A stretch of 14,698 nucleotides of DNA from Phoronis ovalis (lineage: Eukaryota; Phoronida; Phoronidae): the NCBI GenBank assembly GCA_028565635.1, contig JAOXYB010030976.1, positions 1 to 14,698 on the forward strand, written 5' to 3'. Under the pieces are notes generated by a model. It was not told the origin of the DNA, searched no databases, and saw only the letters and a list, made by a program, of their open reading frames with translations. The translations under genes were made by a program, and so were the position numbers. Of the stretch, positions 1-8,650 are shown piece by piece. The stretch's first letter is position 1. The number at the start of each line of letters is the position of its first letter.

Positions 1-329
1 GGCAAGTTAATAACCATATATATCAATTACCTCCGTTGGGGACTTATTTTCATAACCGGATATTTCTTCTTTAGGAAACGCATTGCTGCCTAGTACAAAA
101 CGATTTCCTACGTGTTGCCATGATTAAGTAATAATTATATTTTAGTTCTGAATTTAATAAATTTAGATATGCTTAATTTAAAGGTTATACCACTTCGCAT
201 TAAACAATATTTAAACCGAATATGTAACGATTATACGATGTGTCTGAGAGTGCATAATACTGCTCATGGCCACATATGGTCCAGGCCAGCTGTTGAAATT
301 GTTGAATTCAAAGTAATTCACTTTATTAC
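1..329. other. non-coding flank, no feature recognised
   Basis: This AT-rich stretch holds only short open frames without splice-site support. If the minus-strand OTU gene continues, it is the start of the intron after the exon ending at 330, with donor GTAATA. I see no homologous C-terminal OTU half in it, so the partner exon would lie outside the window. Confidence 0.5.
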
Positions 330-535
330 CTGCATTACAAATCGGCGTGTTTTTATGCGGTTCCGTAAGTTGTCGCAAACCATTTTCCGAAGTTTCTCAG
401 AAGTGTGCTGGGCGACTTCCTGATGTAAAGCAAGCTGATCTGATACAACATCAAAAAAACAATTGCCTCTACCTGTTGATATATGATGCCTAATTTGTAA
501 ACCAAACCTTCCGATTTGCTGTTGAAGATTGCGGT
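330..535 (-). CDS. internal exon: N-terminal half of an OTU-like domain (copy N2)
   Basis: This is one exon of 206 bp: two bases completing a split codon, then 68 codons. The acceptor reads GTTGTTTCAG just before 535 and the donor is CAG|GTAATA after 330, giving phase 1 in and phase 0 out. The translation has the OTU nucleophile motif as GRGNCFF (residues 21-27, candidate nucleophile Cys25), then SDQL (31-34) and a helix with EKLRK near residue 46. OTU proteases normally read GDGNC-F here, so the conserved Asp has become Arg while the Cys is kept. OTU proteins cleave ubiquitin chains using Cys and His contributed by opposite ends of the domain. The His end is not in this exon and would lie in a C-half exon beyond position 1. 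The segment aligns without gaps over 34 residues to the N half at 10809-11044. Identification is by motif only; an inactive OTU fold or an OTU gene from a mobile element are the alternatives. Confidence 0.66.
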
Positions 536-851
536 CTGAAACAACATTAAGCATATGGCAACGTGAGCAATTCCTTTCCTTTTTTGTTTAATTAAAACAT
601 GCTAATTAACAAAGGATAGTACATAGGATCTGGAGGTCTTGACATACGACAACGCAATGACATGCATATACAGGGTGACCGGAAATAAAAGCACAAAGTT
701 TAAAATTTTATAAAAGACAGTTTGGATTTTCAAAAGATACTTTCCAAAATTGACAAAAAAAGTTAATTCAATTCTAAATTGGAATATTATGGCATTATTA
801 AAACTGACGTCTGGGCTTAATCATAGTCATGTATATATTCCTTCAATATAG
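536..851. other. intronic or intergenic DNA, nothing firm
   Basis: No gene is supported here. A plus-strand TACAGGGTGA at 669-678 matches the reverse complement of TCACCCTGTA at 2666-2675, which could be remnants of transposon termini. The match is only about ten bases and no target duplication could be seen, so no element is called. Confidence 0.4.
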
Positions 852-1021
852 CTAGAACGAATTAATTACATCATTATATTTTTGCCAACCCAGATAAGCC
901 TTTCTCCGTGTGTGATATCCATCGTGGCCTACCACGTCTATTCCATCAATATGACTCATTCTGAATACATGTAGATATTGCTGTGGAGCTTGCTTTTTGC
1001 TTAGCGGATTATAGATAACCT
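852..1021 (-). CDS. candidate exon, possibly terminal, unknown protein
   Basis: The minus strand is open from about 1037 to a TAG at 854-852. Taking GGGGTCAG as the acceptor gives an exon starting at 1021 with two bases then whole codons, phase 1 in. That is exactly the phase left by the OTU C-half exon ending at 2782. The 56 codons (stop included) have a non-random look, including SKKQAPQQYLH, then DGIDVVGHDGYHTRRK, then YLGWQKYNDV near the C end. I do not recognise a family. If real, it would be a last exon, ending the upstream OTU gene and making the OTU half at 330-535 part of a second gene. The pyrimidine tract before the acceptor is poor, which is the main reason for doubt. It may instead be a fragment of a mobile-element ORF. 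Confidence 0.28.
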
Positions 1022-2141
1022 CTGACCCCCTACCTGCTTAGTCCATTGTTATTATTTTAAGCTGCAATTTGATTCGTGTCGAGACTTTCGTGTCACTTTA
1101 TATAGAAATAAAAGGATTATCGTTCTTCTACTTTGAAATAATAAACAAAAATTGACTGTGGTTGAGCCCAAACGTCAGCGACTCGCTCATTGTAGAATAA
1201 TAAATAAGAGGACTGTCCCCATGTCTTTAAGCCACACCCCAGCGGTAATATCAGTTTATGAAGTTCACATTTTATTGCAGTGTAAACACCCAAAGCAAGA
1301 CTCAAAACAGAATCCTCCAAAATAAATTTAGGGATAAAGCTGGGGTTGAGGCTGAGGCTGCAGCTGACAATAATACTATGTGAAATAATACAAGAATATC
1401 GAGAGTACTATTGTAGAAATGATTTTGTTACTTGTACAGTGGTCCCAACCTATTACCTCAGCAAGTAAGCATAAGGCACGTGCACGCAGCTGCATGATTT
1501 CGCATTTATAATATTTATATAATGAACATTTTATTTCTTGTAAAACTTATCAGAACGCATAGTGTACAAATATACATTTTGGAAGACGTAAAATTCAACA
1601 TTATAAATAACGTGAGTTTCATTTTACTAATAATCTATTCCAAATTAGTCTTGAAGGCTAAGGTGGAAAAGTTTATCCTGTACGCGTAGAGCTAGTTCCT
1701 TCCTTTGCCTTTCGAGAAGAGGAACATGACATTCTCGAGATTTATAACCATTCAAAACACATGTTTTGGCTGAATTTGCTTGAAGCTTACATTAAACAAA
1801 TATAATCACAAATGCTTTAAAGAAATACATGCTATTAAATTTGTAAATATAAATGTACTTCATATTTGAGTAAGGCGAGTTATAACATTGTATACTTCAT
1901 ATGCAAATCATACTTTTTGTGTGATATGAAAATCAATCCTGCGTAGATAACTGGTTGGAACCCCTGTTGTAATTCTTGCAAATGTTTCTCCAGAATATTT
2001 ACCCGGTAAGAAGCTTTGTATGATTGAACATGCACATTTTGATAAGGTTGCTGATAGAATCTGCACTGCGCATGCATGTCCAGAGTTTTCAGTGTTTATG
2101 GAGTAGATGCTTATGAATAACATACAATTTGGAGCCTGTAC
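1022..2141. other. long non-coding stretch with weak repeat similarity
   Basis: This lies between OTU exons. A stretch around 1098-1134 (TATATAGAAATAAAAGGATTATCG and following) resembles 3279-3317 in the same orientation, so a short dispersed repeat is possible. Minus-strand open frames at 1117-1320 and 1880-2168 have no good splice signals or recognised motifs and are not called as genes. Confidence 0.35.
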
Positions 2142-2230
2142 AATGTATTTTGATAGTCTCATTATCAAAAAGATTTACAGCTTGGTAATGTATTTTGATA
2201 GTCTCATTATCAAAAAGATTTACAGCTTGG
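2142..2230. repeat. two-copy 45-bp tandem duplication containing a hairpin
   Basis: The 45-bp unit beginning AATGTATTTTGATAGTC occurs at 2142-2186 and again at 2187-2230. The copies are identical until the last base or so, so the duplication is recent. Each unit contains a perfect inverted repeat, TTTTGATA and TATCAAAA, around a 7-base loop (GTCTCAT). The result is two identical hairpins 45 bp apart. A short open frame through it is just a consequence of 45 being divisible by three. Confidence 0.9.
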
Positions 2231-2781
2231 GGCCTAAAAGTATTACGAATGTACTAAACAGAAGAGTGACGTTAAAAAAAGCAGCTGAACAAAAATGAAA
2301 TCTGTAGTAATAAGTGCGTTGTTGTTTTTACACTGTTTAATTATTTTGATACGGTTTTGATTTAAAAGGGGCGGGGCTTAACGTTTAAAGCTAGGGAAAC
2401 AAAGTGATGGTGTGATGTGTCACAAAAGGGTTTATGTTTTACTTTTTTATTTGAAATAATTCAGTAAAATGTTATGTCTTGAGGATTTCATGTTCAAGAA
2501 ACAGACTATACATAGCCCAGTAAAGTATAATGATATTTTGAGACATGAAAGTCCACGAAGGGTAGCAACTGAAGGGCATGAACAGAACCTACATACGATT
2601 TAATTGTATATGATCATCGGCAAAGTTTACTGCTTTAAATGCCATCTGTATACATAGACCATCACCCTGTAAAGGCATGTTATGTTTAGTTATGTCATCA
2701 ACCTGCATATGTGCCTATATTGGGAGTTTTCAAAGGTGGTCTTTATAGACAAATTTAACAGTATTTGCATTACACTGGTAC
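2231..2781. other. presumed intron, 3' side of the OTU C-half exon
   Basis: No further exon is recognised. The part nearest the donor (2781 downwards) resembles the same place in the paralogous exon at 13838: both introns share AATnCAAATACTG and TCTATnAAGnCCACCT. A G-rich GGGGCGGGG motif at about 2369-2377 resembles a GC box, but no promoter can be argued from it alone. Confidence 0.45.
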
Positions 2782-3151
2782 CTTGTACGTGCGGAGTCGT
2801 AGTTGTAGTTCTAGTCTGTTTTGCAGGTCGGCTTTGAGGCTTATCTATACTGTCATACTTTACGAGATTCTCGCTTGCTAGATACAGATATGCAACGGGA
2901 TTTGTCGCTCCAGTAAACTCTGCAGTGAAAACATTTTCTGAAAATGTCTTTATACACGCTGTATGGCATAACTGCGGACTGTCAGTGACCAAAGTGATTT
3001 TCACTTGAAGTCTAACAGCCAAAGCACGTATAACAAATGCTTCAGCCGCATGATTATATTCAACGTCCTTGATGAACTCATCCATAGTCATTTGGCTGTA
3101 CTTATCACGTACACCCTTCGCTATATCAACAGTTACCTTATCATCTTCATT
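2782..3151 (-). CDS. internal exon: C-terminal half of an OTU-like domain (copy C2)
   Basis: The exon is 370 bp, 123 codons plus one base. The acceptor ATTTTTACCAG precedes 3151 and the donor CAAG|GTACCA follows 2782, giving phase 0 in and phase 1 out. Residues 40-56 contain IRALA, LQV and ITLVT, the helix and strand typical of the second part of OTU domains. Near the end KYDSI (98-102) sits where OTU proteases have the His motif HYDSI, so the catalytic His appears replaced by Lys. The usual W-x-D of this region is also lost (NHAAEAF, 33-39). It shares IRALA--LQV-I-LVT, CHTA, NP and K-(Y/F)-(D/E)-S with the exon at 13838-14159. A Lys/Arg/Thr-rich linker with five Thr in a row ends the exon. 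Its natural partner is the N half at 10809-11044, 7.66 kb upstream in transcription order. Confidence 0.65.
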
Positions 3152-3521
3152 CTGGTAAAAATAAAAGAACTGTATTAAAAGCATGACAAGTACCTAAATA
3201 TAATAGGTACTTGATTATGATTCACTAAATAAGATTGTACAAGCACAGCGATATGTATTAGAAAGCCATCTGGCGGCTTATATATAAATAAAGGGATTAT
3301 CGCGCTCCTGCTTTTCGAGACCCTCAACAAAATGGAAGCAATCGGTCCCGCACGCGATTTATGTATAAAAATTGTCATAATATAATAGGGGAAATTATGA
3401 ACAATATATATTATAATAGCGTATGTTAGTTAACACAACTAAGATGAAACAAAAATTTAAATTATATTTTATTTCCAAAGTCAGTAGTACTTGTATAACT
3501 ATCATGATTAGTGTTAGTCCT
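3152..3521. other. non-coding, upstream flank of the OTU C-half exon
   Basis: The acceptor-side intron flank (AATACAGTTCTTTTATTTTTACCAG in parts) resembles that of the paralogous exon at 14159. A CCATCTGGCGG motif near 3268 forms a short hairpin. No gene is supported; the minus-strand frame at 3175-3378 lacks recognisable features. Confidence 0.4.
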
Positions 3522-3585
3522 GCTCCTGGTTGTGGGACTCGAAACCAATAAACAGTCAAGTGTTGTGACCACTAAGCTACAATGG
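3522..3585 (-). repeat. tRNA-like segment, probable SINE head or tRNA pseudogene
   Basis: Read on the minus strand, the segment contains an RNA polymerase III A box, TAGCTTAGTGG, and about 23 bases later a B box-like GTTTCGAGTCC, one mismatch from consensus, followed by CCCAC. A TGACTGTTTA stretch lies where an anticodon arm would be. The anticodon 3' strand and variable region are missing, so it cannot fold as a functional tRNA. It is best read as the head of a tRNA-derived SINE or a tRNA pseudogene. No clear A-rich tail was found. Confidence 0.5.
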
Positions 3586-3711
3586 TTTATTTGTCATTAT
3601 ATTTATCAGTGCTAATACTAAAATGTCAAGAGTTCTAATATAGTAGTGAGAAACGTATATCTGACCCTACAATGAGAGGATGGTTTATATATACCAAGAA
3701 GTAGCATTTGT

Positions 3712-4415
3712 CCTAAGCCTCGATTGTAATAGGAATGTGTTACTAAAAAACTTTGTTTCACTATTTATTATGTCGCAGCTGTCACAGAGAGAAAAAATAT
3801 CTAGTTTACTTTTCTAGTACTAAAGCATACCTGTCAACTTTGGAAAATGCCAGATAGGGAGGTTTTCCCGTGGACGCGGTAGCGAGGACGTGCCAAAGGA
3901 TAGCAGGGTTCTGCGGCATGCTCCGCAATAACATTTTAATGCATTCTCAGCCTTTTTGGACTTCTTTGATAGTATTCAATGCATTTTTATTTTGACCTTT
4001 TTATAATTTATTTCATTAAAAATAACAAAAAAATTGTATTTGCCGTCATTACCATTTATTGCACATACCAATTTGGTGACTGCCATATGGCTTCCTTCGT
4101 CTATGTTCGTGTTATGAGCCGAAACATTTTGAAACATGAAAATTTTGAAATCGGGAGATTTTTAATATGGATCGGGAGATGAGCTTCCGAATCGGGAGAC
4201 TCCCGACGAGATCGGGAGCATTGACAGATATACTAAAGTGAAAACAACAAAGCAACCATTTTTAACTGGTGAAAGTTAGAATATTCTAATGATTGTTTTT
4301 TGTAAAAAAATGTTTTTTAAATGCCTCATGTTGAACGTCCACCCGAAATCATGGCGACTGTGAGCCACCTGGTGTTCGGTTGTTTGGATGTGCATAAACC
4401 AATGTAACAGCCGTT
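3712..4415 (+). repeat. dispersed repeat family, copy 1 (interrupted by a MITE)
   Basis: About 300 bp of this interval, split into 3712-3826 and 4232-4415, matches the reverse complement of 10018-10326 over its length. Shared blocks include TTCACTATTT, ATGTCGCAG, AAAGTGAAAACAACA, TTAGAATnTTCTAAT, CCTCATGTTG, CCCGAAATCATGGCGAC and GCCACCT. The two copies are in opposite orientation 5.7 kb apart and clearly divergent. No open frame is conserved and no terminal inverted repeat was found, so the class is unknown. Confidence 0.8.
3819..4239. mobile_element. hAT-like non-autonomous element (MITE), 405 bp, with 8-bp target duplication
   Basis: The element proper is 3827-4231. It starts ATACCTGTCAA and ends TTGACAGATAT, terminal inverted repeats matching at 10 of 11 bases. 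It is flanked by ACTAAAGC (3819-3826) and ACTAAAGT (4232-4239), an 8-bp duplication with one change, typical of hAT transposons. The interior codes for nothing. It is AT-rich with a GC-richer left part, and the right part repeats ATCGGGAG four times between about 4148 and 4220. The undisrupted site exists in the homologous repeat near 10190, where ATTAAAGTGAAAAC is continuous. That supports a true insertion. Confidence 0.8.
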
Positions 4416-4428
4416 TATGATGAGAGGC

Positions 4429-4706
4429 GGTGTAAAGGAAATAAGAGTCCGGTGGGAATGAGTGTCCGGTCTGGGAATAAATGTCCGCCTTCGGTGGACA
4501 CTCTTTCCCAATATATAAGGTGGGAATAAATTTATTCTCATCCGGACACTATTCCTTTACAGCAGCAAAGGAAATGAGTGTCCGGGGAGTCAGTTACCTG
4601 CCCAATTATTCCCAGGAATCAGTATCCAGGACGGTTATATCTATATGTTAGAATTAGCAGGTTATTAATTGATGCCCCGGACGATCACACCCAGGAATCA
4701 GTATCC
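4429..4706. repeat. left subrepeat array of the foldback-like element
   Basis: At least eight versions of a 15-16-bp motif near GGGAATnAnTGTCCGG occur here in both orientations. A nested palindrome runs from GTAAAGGAAATAAGAGTCCGG at about 4432 to CCGGACACTATTCCTTTAC at about 4560. CCCAGGAATCAGTATCC is directly repeated at about 4611 and 4690. The inner half-sites GTCCGCC TTC GGTGGAC form a tight stem-loop at about 4484-4499. Confidence 0.8.
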
Positions 4707-4710
4707 GATC

Positions 4711-6837
4711 AAAATCGAAATACAGCAAATTTCCCGCTGTTCGGCCAGCAATCCTCGCTAGCGAAACAGGTCAGCACGCAAGAATAACATGGTAAGTCTA
4801 TTTTCGTAGTAAAATTACTGTATTTGAAGCTGAATTGTTTAGGCTCGAGTCACAATTTTTTTTAATATTTTTTTCTGTTTTTACAAGAATTTTTAGTAGA
4901 TTTATAATTTATTATTTTGATTTAATCTGAGTAGAATTCTTTGTTCTGTACATCTTTGTTTACAACATTATAATTCCGTTAGCTTCCTCGCTATAAATTT
5001 CATTACGCAAACGTTTCAAGTTTGATTAAATGATGGTCATCATGCAAATTAAGTATTTTTTATTTTTTTTTATACTACCTGTGTAAGTTCTCTTTTTTTG
5101 TTTAATCCGCGTGTTATCGTGCCTAATAGAATTTATGATAACAAGTAACAGGCATGTACTTGTACTTTGTTCTGGACTTACGCTTATTTTAATATGCAGA
5201 TTAGTTAATCGTAATTTCTAATATTTTTAGTTTTAACTCCCGTGTTTATTTACAATTTTTAGATGCTTTAAAGTGTGGTCTATACTGAAAAGCTATTCAT
5301 GCATGACTAACTTATTAGTTTTTACACAGATTATATATGGTTGACATATAAGGCAGCACATTACCGCCATTGTTTCTGCTCCAGTTGGATGACTATAGCG
5401 CGGTGAGAGCATAAATGAGCATTGTTTCTCTTTTATTTTCCTGCTTGTCCTGATCATCTTGTCCCTGGACAACCATGGGAACATTTCAGTTTGAAGTGAA
5501 TGTAATTTCACACGAAGTGAGAGAAATCACAATTTATGTGAAAATATAATTTTTCATCAAAAAATTTATCAAACTACTTAGACTACTAACTAAATTATAT
5601 AATGTGAAAAGAAGTTATTAAAACGTCTGAGGGCATTCATCTAGGAATACTTGTCAACACGCTACTGTTTTAGGAAAGAACATTCAACAGGGAAGACATT
5701 TTAAATATACCCCAAAGTTCAGGACACTGTTATCTATATTTCAGCGTCCATTGACCATTCCTGTCATTCTAATTTTATACTTCTTGATTGACTAATTTAT
5801 AACTTTGAAACCCAGGGGAATGTATATTTGTAGAAATTTGAATAGTAGGAACAAACTAGTACTGCTTGAAGTTCATGTTTATACGCATGCTCAATACCAA
5901 ACACGCGTGAACATGGTGTTTTTTCTAGGATTGAGCCCCGTAACGCACGCGCCTTCCGCGTTTAGAGTAAACAAGTGGCATGTTTGAATAGAGAATTTGT
6001 CAATTATGGTCAATAATTAACCGTTGGTCATGCATAGGATCTTTTAATGGTGAAGTCTTCTTTAGGGACATGTATTTGCCCATCCGTCGAAGTATTAATT
6101 TATCGGCCAATCGAATACATTTTAAACTGTAGTAGATCTTGACACGTCAGGACTTTCTATCTAATGAAATACAATATATTGTACAGTTATATAATACTGT
6201 TGCAGCGCATGCATATATTTGCAGAACACGTGTAAGATATTTTAAGGTGATCGATATTGTCCAGTAATGGAGGTTCACAAATATACTGCATTATAATTAA
6301 TATGTCAATCGGTAGCAGCTGTTTGTAAAGCAAAGTTTGTAGTATTAAATAAATAGTAGACCTTATACTTTGTAAACTATAAAAGGTGTCAAATAAAGCA
6401 GAGTGCCTTTGACACTAATCATATTGGAGAAAAAGATGCTATTCAGGCAAATACAAGGAATCATGTATATTATCATAATTCTTTTGTAATTCACCATTAT
6501 ACAAAAGTCCCTGTTTTAGATAACTAGTGCAAATCAACCTTTTTCAAATACTATAAAAGTTATTATTACTAATTTATACGAAAGCTTATTGTAATCTTCT
6601 ATTATCATATGCTAGTACAAAAATGCTCTATCTGCATATGGCATATTTATTCCACAATTCTCTCAAAATTAAACATCATTTTCAGGAACAAAACCATTGG
6701 TTACGCTGAAAGGCAATGTCACGCAACCCGTTCAGGACAAGTTATTATGTAATATAAAAGAAATATTATAGTTGCTACAGTACTGATAAGTTATTATATA
6801 TTGTCAAAAATTTGAATCAGCTATACACCACACAATC
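4711..6837. other. interior of the foldback-like element, no established gene
   Basis: The interval is AT-rich and mostly featureless. Two weak plus-strand gene signals were seen. A GC-richer patch ends in ACATG|GTAAGTCT, with the donor after 4791. A pyrimidine-rich acceptor ATCATTTTCAG precedes 6686, followed by an open frame to TAG at 6769-6771. Simple splicing of ATG at 4789 to 6686 gives only a few codons before a stop, so no gene is proposed. Confidence 0.4.
6386..6415. repeat. perfect 8-bp inverted repeat (hairpin)
   Basis: GTGTCAAA at 6386-6393 is matched by TTTGACAC at 6408-6415, with a 14-base loop. It stands alone in AT-rich DNA inside the foldback-like element, and its function is unknown. 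Confidence 0.7.
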
Positions 6838-7055
6838 AACCCGGACAATTATTCCCAGATCCGGACATTGGTTCCCATGAAATAGTATCAAAATGTTTCA
6901 AAATCCGGATAACTGTTCCCAACCCGGACTCTCATTTATACGGGAATAAATAACCAGGACTCTTCAATCTAGAAATAAATGTACAGCGGATATTTATTCC
7001 TGGGAATAATTGTCCTCCGGTCATTCATTCCCCGGACACATATTTCCTTCACACC
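6838..7055. repeat. right subrepeat array of the foldback-like element
   Basis: This array has at least seven units of the same motif as the left array, mostly as CCGGACAnTnATTCCC, for example at about 6840, 6862 and 6904. Forward units such as GGGAATAATTGTCC near 7003 also occur. The end at 7030-7055 pairs with 4429-4455. Confidence 0.75.
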
Positions 7056-7734
7056 GGTATCAAAACTTTTCTGATATGGTGAGGTATATCATATGCGGTC
7101 ATGCCAGATTCGGCTGTTTTTTTTTGAAAACGAACCTTGTCAGATACCGTCATATCCGGTATGGGTACTTCTCTTATTTGTATTAGATTTGTATATGGTT
7201 TTATAACGAAATACATGTTTAAAGTTACTTTTATAACCTTGTTCGTTATGATTGTCAAGATTTTCAGTATAGATGAAAAGATTAAAAACAATTAAAGTCA
7301 CTTATCAGTACTGACGTTGCGTCACATACTTGCGCACCACTGAAAAGTTCCCATGTTCAATGGTTAATCAGTAAAATACAAAGTGTTATATACCAAAACA
7401 ACGGATTATAAATTGTAATTACGATAATATATATATTAGACATCTAAAATACATATTTAAAAAAAATTCAGTATATTAATGACGCAAAAAGGGAAAAAAT
7501 CGCGTGTAATGCGTAACTCCCGAGATAAATGTACATGGAAATAAGCACTATATTAGGACCATGTCCACGTTTTTTTACAATTAAACAAAAATAGTTTTTC
7601 GTTCAATAGTGGACAGAACTCGAGGCCAGTAAGAGTAAGTGATTGCATCTGCGCGTGTCACTAGCAAAATCACGTATTTTGGCCCTAGTGCCAAAGTGTA
7701 GTGCTTCCAGAAAATATACTATCTCATTTCGAAA
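7056..7734. other. intergenic, possible upstream region of the basic-protein gene
   Basis: AT-rich DNA lies between the foldback-like element and the plus-strand start codon at 7735. Near 7075-7165 short motifs such as TATCATATGCGGTCAT and GTCATATCCGG look related. A minus-strand open frame at 7049-7291 ends in the element's terminal repeat and is not called. No TATA box at a convincing spacing could be fixed. Confidence 0.35.
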
Positions 7735-7764
7735 ATGGAAGAAAAAGCAAGTACAAAAACTCTG
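7735..7764 (+). CDS. first coding exon of a small basic protein
   Basis: ATG at 7735 lies in a good start context (A at -3, G at +4). Ten codons, MEEKASTKTL, run to a strong donor CTG|GTAAGT after 7764, phase 0. Spliced to the exon beginning at 8347 (acceptor TTGTTCTTTAG) it stays in frame and gives a 91-residue protein. The start choice rests on context and frame agreement; a larger first exon cannot be ruled out because the frame is open upstream for a short way. Confidence 0.5.
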
Positions 7765-7849
7765 GTAAGTTACTTTTTTGGTTACTATTTAATGTCTATA
7801 ACATATTTTCAGATGTCGATTTGTTTGTAGCTATGCGGTTACTGAAAGC

Positions 7850-8095
7850 GAAAATATTAAGAATGAAAGTACCACTGAATAAATGTTAAACATTCATTTT
7901 TTGTAATTTTTGATCCGACAGCTTTTGAAATTAATATGTGTTCAGTTATAAATATTTAAGCGTAATACTTAACTATTCTTCGCAAAAGGAACAATTTCAT
8001 TGATACAAAGTATGTTAAGAGCAAATTACTTCGATACAGGTCTATAAGGATTAAATATTATGTTTCAAAGTCGCACTGAATAAATGTTAAAAAAT
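7850..8095 (+). repeat. pair of direct repeats in the intron of the basic-protein gene
   Basis: CACTGAATAAATGTTAAA occurs at about 7872-7889 and again about 200 bp on, at about 8075-8092. Each is preceded by a related ATATTA...AAAGT stretch. The sequence between is not obviously duplicated, so these look like the ends of a small insertion or remnants of a dispersed repeat. Confidence 0.6.
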
Positions 8096-8346
8096 CACGT
8101 TTGGTGATCTCGATTACACGTGACTTGCAGGTACGGTGCTTCGTATTGTTTGTTCACTTCGCTTTTTAAAATTTTACTGGCAACGACCACATATATAAGG
8201 TTGTACAATGTTGAGGCTTTAATAGCAAGCTAATTATCTGTGGAATTTAAATATTTATAAATGCACCAGAAATATGCATAAATTAAGCCCGTTTGTATGA
8301 TTTGCAAGTGGTAAACTACGTTCAACTTCTATGGTTTGTTCTTTAG

Positions 8347-8592
8347 GCGAAAGATAAAAAGAGACAAGGGAACAGGCGGTATTATTCTAAAAATAAGGAA
8401 AAAGTTACAGCAAGACAGCGAAAGAAATACAAATCAAAAAAGGAAATGAATCCAGCGAACTTTTTCAAAAAAAAGTATATTTTGCAAATAAAATGCACAA
8501 AACGAAAATGTGAGGAGGCAGAGAGTGAAAAAAGAAAATTTTATTTTGCAAAGAAAATGCGTGAGACAAGAAAACGAAAACGCAGAGAGTAA
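8347..8592 (+). CDS. last coding exon of a small lysine/arginine-rich protein
   Basis: The acceptor GGTTTGTTCTTTAG ends at 8346 and the open frame runs 81 codons to TAA at 8590-8592. The protein is extremely basic, with RRYYSKNKEKVTARQRKKY early, KKEMNP, a middle CTKRKCEEAESEKRK part and a terminal KMRETRKRKRRE. Repeats of the kind YY-KNKEK--A--R--Y are common near the N termini of proteins from invertebrate mobile elements, and such segments usually form charged helices and bind nucleic acid in the nucleus. No catalytic domain follows here. It may be a short nuclear protein or a detached leader exon of such an element. AATAAA signals follow at 8651 and 8732. The purine-rich composition alone could keep the frame open, which limits confidence. 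Confidence 0.5.
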   Translation, partial: AKDKKRQGNRRYYSKNKEKVTARQRKKYKSKKEMNPANFFKKKYILQIKCTKRKCEEAESEKRKFYFAKKMRETRKRKRRE

Positions 8593-8650
8593 AAAGGCAA
8601 GAAACATTTAAAAAATAATAAAAGAGTGAAATCTTATTGGCAAAAGAAAA

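Larger units (their letters stand above)
4429..7055. mobile_element. foldback-like element with subrepeat-built terminal inverted repeats, 2.6 kb
   Basis: The left end (from 4429) reads GGTGTAAAGGAAATAAGAG then TCCGG. The reverse complement of the right end (from 7055) reads GGTGTGAAGGAAATATGTG then TCCGG, and the match continues into GGAATGAnTGnCCGG. Inside both ends a motif near GGGAATnAnTGTCCGG is iterated, mostly forward on the left (4429-4706) and mostly reversed on the right (6838-7055), with some inverted units that form local hairpins. This layout is that of foldback transposons. The interior (about 4710-6837) is AT-rich with no recognisable transposase, so the element is non-autonomous or two related copies flank unrelated DNA. 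No target-site duplication is obvious. Confidence 0.6.

Noticed and set aside
1117-1320. Minus-strand 67-codon frame
   Set aside because: No splice pattern in phase with neighbours, no family motif, and no conserved copy.
1880-2168. Two overlapping minus-strand frames with some coding-like composition and a GGGTAAAT donor near 1997-2005
   Set aside because: The acceptor is weak and the implied phases do not fit the OTU exons. Two frames look equally plausible, so neither is supported.
2366-2378. GC-box-like GGGGCGGGG as a promoter
   Set aside because: It is a single motif with no start site, TATA element or downstream coding exon on either strand.
669-2675. Inverted TACAGGGTGA motifs as possible termini of a 2-kb transposon
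   Set aside because: Only about ten bases match, no target duplication was found, and no transposase lies between.
6686-6771. Plus-strand open stretch after a good acceptor (TKPLVTLKGNVTQPV)
   Set aside because: No compatible upstream exon gives a sensible frame and it is short. It lies within a non-autonomous repeat.
7049-7291. Minus-strand 80-codon frame ending in the foldback-like terminus
   Set aside because: The stop lies in the repeat itself, the first half is low-complexity, and no splice sites support it.
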